Shown here one piece after another: positions 45,262-53,230 of a stretch of DNA of 64,000 bases. The DNA lies in contig JAEZAF010000087.1 in assembly GCA_023430545.1 (NCBI GenBank), positions 9,180 through 73,179 of the forward strand, read 5' to 3'. The translations under genes were made by a program, and so were the position numbers. How positions within the stretch are numbered: position 1 is the first letter of the stretch; each line of letters begins with the position of its first letter. The notes beneath the pieces are model-generated. The model did not search any database and was not told the origin of the DNA. It worked only from the letters and a program-made list of their open reading frames with translations. The stretch is from Chloroflexota bacterium. Its GTDB lineage: Bacteria > Chloroflexota > Anaerolineae > Aggregatilineales > Phototrophicaceae.

Positions 45262-45666
45262 ATGCAAGAGCTTAGAGGACGTCGGATTTTCATCTTTGAA
45301 GATAACATCGGCAATCGTGCTGTGATGCAAACCCTGCTGGGACAGGCGGGGGCGACTGTTGCATTTGATCGGTGGGGGCAGAATTACCAGGAAAAGCTGG
45401 AGAAATTCGCGCCGATTGACGTCATCCTGCTCGACCTGATGTATCCCAATAACGTCAGTGGTTTCGATATCTACGATCACATTACCAGTATCCCCAGCCT
45501 TGCGCATGTGCCTGTTGTGGCGGTCTCTGCTGCCGATGCGTCAACCGCAATGCGTAAGGCAAGGGACAAAGGATTTGCGGGCTTCATCAGCAAGCCGATT
45601 AATCTGCTGACATTTACAGACCAGTTGAATGATGTCATTGAAGGTCATTCAGTTTGGGTAGGATAG
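45262..45666 (+). CDS. Stand-alone receiver domain protein (REC 1)
   Basis: A single phospho-receiver domain of 134 residues with no output domain. Acidic pair Glu13-Asp14, phospho-acceptor Asp58 in VILLDLMYP, Ser/Thr switch in VAVSAAD and Lys111 in FISKPI. The normal DD pair is ED here, a common variant. It ends in SVW, like the next receiver. First of a four-gene cluster with a histidine kinase; it may act as a phosphate relay or bind a partner. Confidence 0.9.
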   Translation: MQELRGRRIFIFEDNIGNRAVMQTLLGQAGATVAFDRWGQNYQEKLEKFAPIDVILLDLMYPNNVSGFDIYDHITSIPSLAHVPVVAVSAADASTAMRKARDKGFAGFISKPINLLTFTDQLNDVIEGHSVWVG

Positions 45667-45701
45667 CGCGTCTTTATCAAGACAATAGACAGGAAACATA
45701 A

Positions 45702-46091
45702 ATGACAGACACAATTCAGGCGCTCATTATTGATGACAATCCGGTGGATCAGAAGGTGCTGGCGAAGATGCTGACGATGGAGGGCGTAGAGCTTATTCAG
45801 ATCTATGACCCGACAGACTTACAGTTGAAGCTCCAGTCACTGAATGACATCGATATTATCTTCGTCGATCTCGAAATGCCGCATTACAACGGTTATCAGG
45901 TGCTGGAAGTACTGATCCAGAAGTATGGCGCACGGGTGCCGATTGTCGCCTGCACAGTGCATACCAGCGAAGTCAGTGTGGCGAGAGAGCTTGGCTTCCA
46001 CAGCTTTATTGCGAAACCCCTGAACTCGTCACGGTTTTCAGGTCAGATCCAGCGCATTCTGCGCGGCGAGTCCGTTTGGGACTTTAAATAA
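45702..46091 (+). CDS. Stand-alone receiver domain protein (REC 2)
   Basis: Second single-domain receiver, 129 residues. Asp11-Asp12, phospho-acceptor Asp56 in IIFVDLEMP, Thr in VACTVH and Lys105 in FIAKPL are all present, so it should be phosphorylated. It shares the ending GESVW with REC 1. It lies 35 bp after REC 1 and 23 bp before the kinase gene. Confidence 0.9.
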   Translation: MTDTIQALIIDDNPVDQKVLAKMLTMEGVELIQIYDPTDLQLKLQSLNDIDIIFVDLEMPHYNGYQVLEVLIQKYGARVPIVACTVHTSEVSVARELGFHSFIAKPLNSSRFSGQIQRILRGESVWDFK

Positions 46092-46114
46092 ACCGATAAA
46101 CCGGAGGGGACTCA

Positions 46115-47683
46115 ATGCGCTGGTTTCAGAGTTTATATGGCAAGATCGCCTTCTTTGTAATCGTGACCGAGATCACGATTATGTCGGTGATTGGCTTCAT
46201 CTACTACAACAGCTTCAGTAATCAGATTGATGCGAGCCTGAGAGAGCGCATTGAAATCCCTGCTCGTCTGCTGGAATCATCCCGTGGTCGACTGGTCAGC
46301 CTGAATAATGCGGATGCGGTCCGTACACAGGTCGGTGAGAATGTCGTCGATGTGATGGTGATCACGACCAGTGGCACGGTGATCTTTTCGCTGCGCAGTG
46401 AATTTAATGGCCGCTCTGTTGAACAGATCTCAGGGCTGGACTCCGGCTGGTTCGACTTTGAGAATCCGCAAACCCTGATTCAGGAAATAGATGAGCAGGG
46501 TGAACCCTTCCTCGTGAGTGTATCGCCTATTCGCGGTGTCGTCGGGGATACACCGAGCCTGTTTGTCTATACCAAAGTCGCAACAGCAGAAGCACGAATT
46601 GAAAAACGGGATATCGCCCATCTGATGGTGGTGGGTACGTTGGTTACCGTCGCCCTGACCTCTCTGACACTCTTCCTTGTGTTCTACCTGCAGATTTTTA
46701 AGCGTATCAGTGAAGTGATTCAGGTGCTGAATGCTGTCGCGGAAGGCAACCTGAAGGTACGTATCAAGAATGCGGACTCTAAGGACGAAATCGGCGAATT
46801 ACAGCGTAAATTCAACGCCATGGTGGAACGCCGTGGTCAGGCGGAACAAACCATCTCGAATCTGAACAATGACCTGCGCGCCCTCAATACCGGGCTGGAA
46901 CAGCGTGTTGTCGAGCGTACACATGAGCTTGAAATCGCAGTGGATGCTGCCGAGCGTGCCAATCAGGTGAAGTCGCAGTTCCTTGCCGCGATGTCACATG
47001 AACTGCGCACACCGTTAAACGCGGTTATCAATCTGGGGCAGTTTGTCGCGAACGGTGTGTTAGGTGAAGTCAATGAAGAGCAGTCAGAAGCGCTGAACCT
47101 CGTCGTCAGCAGTGGACAGCACCTGCTCGGCCTGATCAACGACATTCTGGATATCTCGAAGATCGAAGCGGGGGCCTTCAAACTGTTTGTGGAAGCCGAT
47201 GCAGATTTGAATGCTGAATTGAAGGTAGTGGTTGCGACCGCGGAAACGCTGGTGAAGGATAAGCCGGTCGAGGTCATCACGCGTGTAGATCAAAACCTTC
47301 CGCGCATCACCGGGGATAAACGCCGCATCAGCCAGATTATGCTGAATCTGGTTTCCAATGCAGCCAAATTCACCGAAAACGGCAGCATTACCATTACTGC
47401 CAAAGTGCAGGATGACGATATCCTGTTGAGTGTTGAAGATACAGGGCCGGGCATTCCGCTGGAAGATCAGCAGGCAGTCTTTGAGCCTTTCCGCCAGTCA
47501 GACAGTGGCCTGCGCGTTGGTTCTGGGACTGGGCTGGGCCTGCCGATTTCGCGTCGCCTTGCCGAAGCGCATGGCGGAAAACTCTGGCTGGAAAGTGAAC
47601 CGGGCAAGGGGGCGCTGTTCTCTGTACTGCTGCCCATCCATGCTGAAATTCTGGAAGCCGAATTACAGGCTGTTGCGAGTTAG
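46115..47683 (+). CDS. Membrane sensor histidine kinase (HAMP-HisKA-HATPase)
   Basis: A 522-residue kinase. TM1 (about 10-31), an extracytoplasmic sensor of ~135 residues, TM2 (about 168-193; VVGTLVTVALTSLTLFLVFYL), HAMP, a coiled-coil (QAEQTISNLNNDLRALNTGLEQRV), then HisKA with phospho-acceptor His295 in MSHELRTPLNAVI, and a HATPase domain with N-box NLVSNAAKF, G1 VEDTGPGIP and G2 GTGLGLPISRRLAEAHGG. No receiver is fused to it. GGAGGGG precedes the ATG. It is flanked by three free receivers that are its obvious partners. Confidence 0.93.
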   Translation: MRWFQSLYGKIAFFVIVTEITIMSVIGFIYYNSFSNQIDASLRERIEIPARLLESSRGRLVSLNNADAVRTQVGENVVDVMVITTSGTVIFSLRSEFNGRSVEQISGLDSGWFDFENPQTLIQEIDEQGEPFLVSVSPIRGVVGDTPSLFVYTKVATAEARIEKRDIAHLMVVGTLVTVALTSLTLFLVFYLQIFKRISEVIQVLNAVAEGNLKVRIKNADSKDEIGELQRKFNAMVERRGQAEQTISNLNNDLRALNTGLEQRVVERTHELEIAVDAAERANQVKSQFLAAMSHELRTPLNAVINLGQFVANGVLGEVNEEQSEALNLVVSSGQHLLGLINDILDISKIEAGAFKLFVEADADLNAELKVVVATAETLVKDKPVEVITRVDQNLPRITGDKRRISQIMLNLVSNAAKFTENGSITITAKVQDDDILLSVEDTGPGIPLEDQQAVFEPFRQSDSGLRVGSGTGLGLPISRRLAEAHGGKLWLESEPGKGALFSVLLPIHAEILEAELQAVAS

Positions 47684-47695
47684 TGAAAGAAGACA

Positions 47696-48106
47696 ATGAT
47701 GGTATCAAACCCGGTATTTCTCTATGTAGAAGATGATGCTGTAAGCCGGAGCATCATGAAAATGCTGCTGTCCCGCGTGATCGGATATGATCAGGTCACG
47801 GTGTTTCCTGACAGTACAAACTTTATGGAAAAGGTTGAGGCGCTGCCTGCGAAGCCGGACGTGATTTTCCTCGATATTCACGTTCAGCCTCACAGCGGCT
47901 TCGAGATGCTGGAGATGCTGCGCAGTCATGAGGCGTATAAGGACACCTCGATTGTCGCGTTGACAGCCAGTGTGATGAATGAGGAAGTTGAGCAGTTACA
48001 TACTGCCGGTTTCGATGGTGGGATTGCCAAACCGTTGGATCAGTCCCGCTTCCCGGACCTGTTGCAGCGTATTCTGCAGAAGGAGAAGATCTGGCACATT
48101 CGATAG
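47696..48106 (+). CDS. Stand-alone receiver domain protein (REC 3)
   Basis: Third single-domain receiver, 136 residues: Glu12-Asp13-Asp14, phospho-acceptor Asp60 in VIFLDIHVQP, Thr in IVALTASV and Lys112 in IAKPL. It ends KIWHIR, again with a Trp at the place shared with REC 1 and 2. It starts 12 bp after the kinase stop, with an alternative ATG one codon on. No DNA-binding output is encoded in the cluster. Confidence 0.9.
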   Translation: MMVSNPVFLYVEDDAVSRSIMKMLLSRVIGYDQVTVFPDSTNFMEKVEALPAKPDVIFLDIHVQPHSGFEMLEMLRSHEAYKDTSIVALTASVMNEEVEQLHTAGFDGGIAKPLDQSRFPDLLQRILQKEKIWHIR

Positions 48107-48150
48107 CAACAGCATCTCATAGCAAAATCGTTCAATAGCAGGATCGTTCG
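48103..48150 (+). repeat. Three 16-bp tandem units beginning ATAGCA
   Basis: ATAGCA recurs at 48103, 48119 and 48135, exactly 16 bp apart. The second and third units match well (ATAGCA-AA-ATCGTTCA and ATAGCA-GG-ATCGTTCG); the first overlaps the stop codon of REC 3 and is degenerate. Confidence 0.45.
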
Positions 48151-48233
48151 ATCAGGCACTCGATTTCAGGCTGAATCTCTGCCCACAGCAATCCAGTAAT
48201 CGTCCAAATGCAATATACAAAGGCAAAGCCCAG

Positions 48234-49538
48234 ATGAAAACCAGTTTACGCCCACATTTTTTCACTTTCCTTGTATTAATGATGCTGTTGTTCAGTAGTG
48301 TCATCATGGCACAGGAAGAACGCGAACCTGTAACACTCCGTCTGACATGGTGGGGCAGTGAGACTCGTCATGAGCGGACCACCCAGGTGGTTGAATTATT
48401 TGAAGCAGAGTATCCGTGGATTACCGTGGTCAGCGAACCGATCTCGGCCTTTAATGACTACTGGATCGCGCTGGATGCTCAGGCGACTGCGGGCAATCTT
48501 CCCGATGTCGTTCAGCAGGATTACTCGCGTCTGGAACTGTGGGTCGATAATGGCTGGCTGCTGCCATTGGATGATCTGGTGGAAGACGGCCTGATTGATC
48601 TCTCCAATGTCTCCGAAGCGAATATTCAGGGCGGTATCGTCGATGAAAGTCTGTATGCCGTCAGTATGGGCACCAATTCATTCGGCGTGCTGCTTGATGT
48701 TGAGGCCTTTGAATCCGCCGGTATCCCGCTTCCGGAACAGGACTGGACGTGGACTGACTTTGAAAACATCTGCATGGAGCTTTACGAGAAGCTCGATCGC
48801 TGGTGCATCGGTGGTAACCTCGACAATGATAACGGTCTTGCATCATTGATGTTGGGCTATGGTGAACTGTTCTATGCTGAAGATCAGCAATCGCTGGGTT
48901 ATACCGATGACCAGCCCCTGATCGATTTCCTCAATATGCAGCTTCGTCTTCAGAAGGCCGGTGCGATTCCGAACCGGGCTGATCAGATTCAGATTGAAGC
49001 CACAGCTGAAGATGAGCCGATTATCGCAGGTGATGCAGTCATGGCCGCGATCTGGAGTAATCAGATGGTGGCGATCTGGAACGCATCCGGGGAAGATCGC
49101 GAATTCATCATGGTCCACATGCCGCGTCCTGAGGATGGCTGCTGTTCCGAGAATTATGTCAAACCGTCACAGTTTCTGGCTGTCAATGCCAATTCAGAAC
49201 ATCCTGAGGAAGCGGCCCTGCTGATCGATTTCTTCACCAATTCCCTTGAGGCGAATCGTATCCTGCTGGCAGAACGCGGTGTTCCGATTTCAGGTCTCGT
49301 ACAGGAAGACCTCACGGATTATGTGACACCCGCTCAGGTTGAGATGTTCGCATTCCTCAGCCGTGTTGAGAAGGATAGCAGTCCCCTGCCTCCGCCTGAT
49401 CCTGCCCTGCATGGCAGCATCCGCGATACCCTGATTTATCCTATTCTCCGCGATGCGGTGCTGTTTGAGGAAATTACGGCAGACGAGGCTGTGATTCTCT
49501 TCCGGGAAGAAGTGGACGCCTTACTGTCCGCGCAATAA
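48234..49538 (+). CDS. Extracellular solute-binding protein, family 1
   Basis: Exported sugar-type binding protein of 434 residues. Signal peptide (FFTFLVLMMLLFSSVIMAQ) then the SBP_bac_1 pattern TLRLTWWGSETRHERTTQVVELFEAEYPWITV, NLPDVVQQDYSRLELWVDNGWLLPLDDL and SEHPEEAALLIDFFTN. No permease or ATPase follows; the convergent neighbour is also a binding protein. It may use transporters encoded elsewhere, or feed the sensor system next to it. Confidence 0.9.
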   Translation: MKTSLRPHFFTFLVLMMLLFSSVIMAQEEREPVTLRLTWWGSETRHERTTQVVELFEAEYPWITVVSEPISAFNDYWIALDAQATAGNLPDVVQQDYSRLELWVDNGWLLPLDDLVEDGLIDLSNVSEANIQGGIVDESLYAVSMGTNSFGVLLDVEAFESAGIPLPEQDWTWTDFENICMELYEKLDRWCIGGNLDNDNGLASLMLGYGELFYAEDQQSLGYTDDQPLIDFLNMQLRLQKAGAIPNRADQIQIEATAEDEPIIAGDAVMAAIWSNQMVAIWNASGEDREFIMVHMPRPEDGCCSENYVKPSQFLAVNANSEHPEEAALLIDFFTNSLEANRILLAERGVPISGLVQEDLTDYVTPAQVEMFAFLSRVEKDSSPLPPPDPALHGSIRDTLIYPILRDAVLFEEITADEAVILFREEVDALLSAQ

Positions 49539-49590
49539 GACACTGTAACCTCGTATCATACCTCACGATTTAAATAGTGCAGGATGACGT

Positions 49591-49639
49591 ACTGGCGTGG
49601 CTTCACGGGTTAGAATAACCGAATTGAAGCCACGCCAGT
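49591..49639. terminator. Bidirectional terminator with nested hairpin
   Basis: ACTGGCGTGGCTTCA (49591-49605) and TGAAGCCACGCCAGT (49625-49639) form a perfect 15-bp stem. The 19-nt loop itself can fold (GTTA/TAAC with flanking CGG/CCG). It separates two convergent binding-protein genes. Confidence 0.75.
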
Positions 49640-49658
49640 AATGTTTTACCCTCTAGGC

Positions 49659-52301
49659 TCAGCGTCTGGGGAAGAATGCAGCAGCATCAGGGTCCACAGA
49701 CTGCACGCAATCCGCAATGCCGTTGAGATAGGCGTCCGGGCTGACAGGATCATAAGGCGTGAGCGCATTCACACAGGTCTGGAAGGTTTCAGCTTTGAGC
49801 TGCGCATCTTCCAGTGCGGTCAGCAGATCTGCATCTTCCAGCACGTACTGATCGAAAGCCGTATCCAGCCAGCGCCGGATGATATTCATCCCGGTTACAG
49901 AAGTCCCGCCGGTAAACGATGACGGGATGACGATCACATCCGGGTCCTGCATGACCGCATCATACTGCGTGTAGAAGTCCGCCGCATTCTGCCCGACGGT
50001 TGCCAGCAGCGCGGGATTTGAGAACTGTGAACGCAGCGCAGGCATGCCATCGAACAGTTCCGGATGCTGAGAGAGGAACTTGAACAGCCGATAGCAGGGG
50101 TCAGCATGTTCGGTCGTCGCACTGATATAGCCTGCGCCGATCTCATACGCCGTCGCGGTCAGTGTCCCGGATGGGTAGCCTGTGATATCGTACTGTGGAG
50201 CCGATTCATCCCCATCCGGGCCGCCAATTCGCATTACACCTGCACCGGCCACTATGTCGCTGTACAGCGGGACCGGGTTGGCAGAATCAACTGCAATCGA
50301 CCGGAAAGAGTTGCCACCCAACTGCTGATAATCGAGCAGGCCGTTTTTCGCCAGGTCCAGCACCTGACGGGTAGCCTCAACCGCGGCAGGATCAGTGAAA
50401 TTGATTGTCGGCGGGCTGGTGCGGAAATCGAGTGGAAGCCCACCGTAAGCCGCGATCAGTATCAGCAGATGCGTATCGCCAAATCCACGATTGGTGAACG
50501 GCATCTGTTCCGCCGGGATGACTTCTCTGAGTGCCTCAAGCGCTTCCACGAACGCGCTCGCCGTCCACCCGCCCGACGGTTCCGGAACACCAGCCTTCGC
50601 AAACAGATCCGGATAGTAGTGCAGCATCATCGGGTTGATGACGAGTGGGAATCCCCATGTGCGATTGTCGCGCTGCATCTGTGCCAGTGCATTCCCAGCC
50701 ACATCAGAGCTGGCGAAATCGGCATCGGCGCTCATAAACGGGTCCAGCGAGAGCAGCAGTGAGAGATCAGCACTGGGGACTGCATTGTAATTCAGATAGA
50801 AGCAGTCGTTCTGCTGGGCATACATGCTGATATTACCACCGAGTGCCGGGTCCAGCGTCACCAGTCCGACTTCAGAGTCCGCTGCCGTAAATTCGGACAG
50901 CAGTCGTTCCCATTCACCCGTCTGCGCCGTAAAGCCCGCACTGAAACGCAGTTCGATTTCGCCGGGGGCAAGCACCACTTCCGGTACCGGCGTCGCGACG
51001 ATCACCGGGGAGTTCCCACCCACATCGCTCGCAGTCTGAAGGCTGGTGATCACCATAAGTTCGGCGTCCTGTAAGGCGGTGAGGCTGTCAGTATCCTCGA
51101 TAACAGCATCCACAGCCCGTGTCAATGCGTCGGAAAATCGCATCTCTGAGACAGGCACGGCCACCGATAGCAGATCTTCAACTTTTGCGGTCAGCTCCGG
51201 GGAGAGTGGCGTTGAAAGCAGTGTCATCCCACCAATCAGTTCAATCGGTCCTTTCTCCATATCTGCCAGAGAGTTGCGTGCGGTGCGCATCCCATCGACG
51301 AGATTAAGCATCTCTGGGCTTTCGGTCAGGAATTTCGCCAGCAGATACGCTTCCTGTGGATAGGCCGTGCCGCTGCTCACACCAAAGCCGTTCACTTCCA
51401 TCCCGATGATTCCACCAGGCAGTGCAGCGGCATCAGTTTGTGTTCCCTCCGTTCCCGGCTCTCCATTGAACGGCATTGTAAACAGTCCAAAGCTGCGGTT
51501 GATGCTCATCGGTGGGATCCAATCGATTGCCGCCTGTCCAGGGGATGACGCCGCAATTCCTTCTTCGATCACATCCGACCATGCTTCGACCAGCGCCTGT
51601 AATTCCGGCGTATCGAGGTCGGGCAGGCCGCTGGCATCGTTCAGGCTCTGCCCGTACAGCGACCTCAGCAGCAGTGCCTGATTATCGTAGAAGATCAGTC
51701 CGGGACGCGTGATGCCACCGGTCGCATCGTATTCGGAAAGTTTCCGCGCAGCATTTGCCAGATCATCCAGCGTCCAGCTTCCGGTCGGATATGCCAGACC
51801 AGCCGCATCGAAGGCCGCCGGATCGTACACCATCATCAGCGGCTCGACCTTTGCCGGAAGCGCCCATAATCCGTTGTCCCAGCGGTACGAGTCCCAGACA
51901 GCGTCGGGGAAGTCCGCTGGATCAAGCGATGCATCAGCCGATGCCAGCGGCGACAGATCGAGGAGATAGCCTGCCCGCGTAGCTTCCGGCGTCAGGATCA
52001 TACTGCTGACCTGTCCCACATCAGCGGCCTGCGCCAGCTTCTTGACTGCTTCCAGATGGGCTTCGATGTCGTCTGCCGCAGGCGGGACAAAGCTGTCCTC
52101 AAATGAGATGTAGACCGGCTGCACCCGGATACCGGGATTCTGTGCTTCAAACTCGCCCAGAATCTCATCTATCGGAACGCTGCGCATAAACTCACTGAGT
52201 CCGAGCGTAATCACGCGCTCGTTCTGGGCCTGTGTTGGCAGCGGCATTATCGTAATCAGCAGGGTTAGGCTTAAAAACAGAAAAAGATGTTTCAGACGCA
52301 T
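49659..52301 (-). CDS. Tandem double solute-binding protein (two family-1 modules)
   Basis: An 880-residue exported protein made of two binding-protein modules. After a signal peptide (HLFLFLSLTLLITIMPLPTQA) the first module runs to about residue 440 (VITLGLSEFMRSVPIDEILGEFEAQNPGI, WALPAKVEPLMMVYDPAAFDAAGL). A short linker with PVPEVVLAPGE leads to the second (about 455-880; IELRFSAGFTAQTGEWERLLSEFTAADSEVG, WGFPLVINPMMLHYYPDLFAKAG). Ordinary family members are ~430 residues. No transporter genes adjoin; an 18-bp site matching one upstream of the neighbouring two-component operon lies ~93 bp upstream, which suggests a sensor co-receptor role. Confidence 0.88.
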   Translation of the reverse strand: MRLKHLFLFLSLTLLITIMPLPTQAQNERVITLGLSEFMRSVPIDEILGEFEAQNPGIRVQPVYISFEDSFVPPAADDIEAHLEAVKKLAQAADVGQVSSMILTPEATRAGYLLDLSPLASADASLDPADFPDAVWDSYRWDNGLWALPAKVEPLMMVYDPAAFDAAGLAYPTGSWTLDDLANAARKLSEYDATGGITRPGLIFYDNQALLLRSLYGQSLNDASGLPDLDTPELQALVEAWSDVIEEGIAASSPGQAAIDWIPPMSINRSFGLFTMPFNGEPGTEGTQTDAAALPGGIIGMEVNGFGVSSGTAYPQEAYLLAKFLTESPEMLNLVDGMRTARNSLADMEKGPIELIGGMTLLSTPLSPELTAKVEDLLSVAVPVSEMRFSDALTRAVDAVIEDTDSLTALQDAELMVITSLQTASDVGGNSPVIVATPVPEVVLAPGEIELRFSAGFTAQTGEWERLLSEFTAADSEVGLVTLDPALGGNISMYAQQNDCFYLNYNAVPSADLSLLLSLDPFMSADADFASSDVAGNALAQMQRDNRTWGFPLVINPMMLHYYPDLFAKAGVPEPSGGWTASAFVEALEALREVIPAEQMPFTNRGFGDTHLLILIAAYGGLPLDFRTSPPTINFTDPAAVEATRQVLDLAKNGLLDYQQLGGNSFRSIAVDSANPVPLYSDIVAGAGVMRIGGPDGDESAPQYDITGYPSGTLTATAYEIGAGYISATTEHADPCYRLFKFLSQHPELFDGMPALRSQFSNPALLATVGQNAADFYTQYDAVMQDPDVIVIPSSFTGGTSVTGMNIIRRWLDTAFDQYVLEDADLLTALEDAQLKAETFQTCVNALTPYDPVSPDAYLNGIADCVQSVDPDAAAFFPRR

Positions 52302-52393
52302 AGGTTTAGTCTCCTACAGGAAAGTGACCAGACAGGAAAATTTTCCAACATGCGTCAGATTGCCATCAACGGGTTTCAGCCGCGTTGCGTTCC

Positions 52394-52411
52394 GATTACG
52401 GAGTCGTAATC
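52394..52411. promoter_or_regulatory. Candidate response-regulator site 1
   Basis: GATTACGGAGTCGTAATC, an inverted repeat of GATTAC/GTAATC. It differs at one position in 18 from the site at 55112-55129. It lies 93 bp upstream of the tandem binding-protein start and downstream of the response-regulator gene. Confidence 0.6.
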
Positions 52412-52504
52412 ACATAGATACTGCGTGATTGAAGATCAGAGAACGGCTCTGAGTGCTGATGAAAATGGTAGACACGGCGTCTGTCAAAAAGTAGGGACAG
52501 TAGT

Positions 52505-52522
52505 GGCCGGCTTCTGCCGGCC
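52505..52522 (-). terminator. Hairpin after the response-regulator gene
   Basis: GGCCGGC (52505-52511) and GCCGGCC (52516-52522) pair around TTCT, 13 bp beyond the regulator stop on the minus strand. The T-run is weak. A GTAGGGACAG half-repeat lies just beside it (52491-52500). Confidence 0.55.
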
Positions 52523-52534
52523 CAATGACTGTAA

Positions 52535-53230
52535 CTAACTGCATAAGCGGTAGCCGACACCCGGCACTGTGAGGATCAGAGAGGGATTGCCAGGGTCTGG
52601 TTCGACTTTTTCACGCAGTCGGCGGATATGGACGTTAACGGCGCGTTCGCTGTCCACATCGGCATCATAACCCCACACGGCGTCGATGATCTGGGCGCGG
52701 CTTAACGCCTGACTGGGATGCTGTGCCAGGTAAACCAGCAGTCGGAACTCCGTCGGCGTTAGCGGAACAGGCTGCTTCCCGCGCCATACCTGTCCCCGTC
52801 CCCGGTCGATCATCAGATCCGCGATGTACATCACATCTGCATCTGCACTGGAGAATTCGCCATAGGCACGTCGTAACTGCGCCCGCACTCGCGATAGCAG
52901 TTCACGCAGGCTGTACGGTTTCGTGACGTAATCGTCCGCGCCCATCTCCAGCCCCAGCACCTTGTCCAGCTCGTCGCGCTCCACCGTCAGCATCAGAATC
53001 GGCTGCCGCAGACCAGCGACGCGCATCTGCTTGCAGAAGTCAAAACCAGAGCCATCCGGAAGCCGTACGTCGAGGATGATCAGGTGCGGATTGTGGTCCC
53101 GCGCAAAGGTTACACCGCTGGTCCCCGTCTCTCGCCATGTGATACTATAACCTTCGCGTTCGAGGCCGTCGGTCAGGGCACGGGCCACTGCCGCGTTATC
53201 TTCGATAATCAGAATATGGGTTGCTTTCAT
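52535..53230 (-). CDS. OmpR/PhoB-family response regulator
   Basis: A 231-residue transcription factor: receiver (1-120) with Glu10-Asp11, phospho-acceptor Asp54 in LIILDVRLPDGSGF and Lys in VTKPYSLREL, then a winged-helix output (about 130-230; LTPTEFRLLVYLAQHPSQALSRAQIIDAVWGYD, SERAVNVHIRRLREKVEPDP). Its ATG overlaps the kinase stop by 4 bp, so it is translated with the kinase. The paired sites at 52394 and 55112 are its likely targets. Confidence 0.95.
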   Translation of the reverse strand: MKATHILIIEDNAAVARALTDGLEREGYSITWRETGTSGVTFARDHNPHLIILDVRLPDGSGFDFCKQMRVAGLRQPILMLTVERDELDKVLGLEMGADDYVTKPYSLRELLSRVRAQLRRAYGEFSSADADVMYIADLMIDRGRGQVWRGKQPVPLTPTEFRLLVYLAQHPSQALSRAQIIDAVWGYDADVDSERAVNVHIRRLREKVEPDPGNPSLILTVPGVGYRLCS

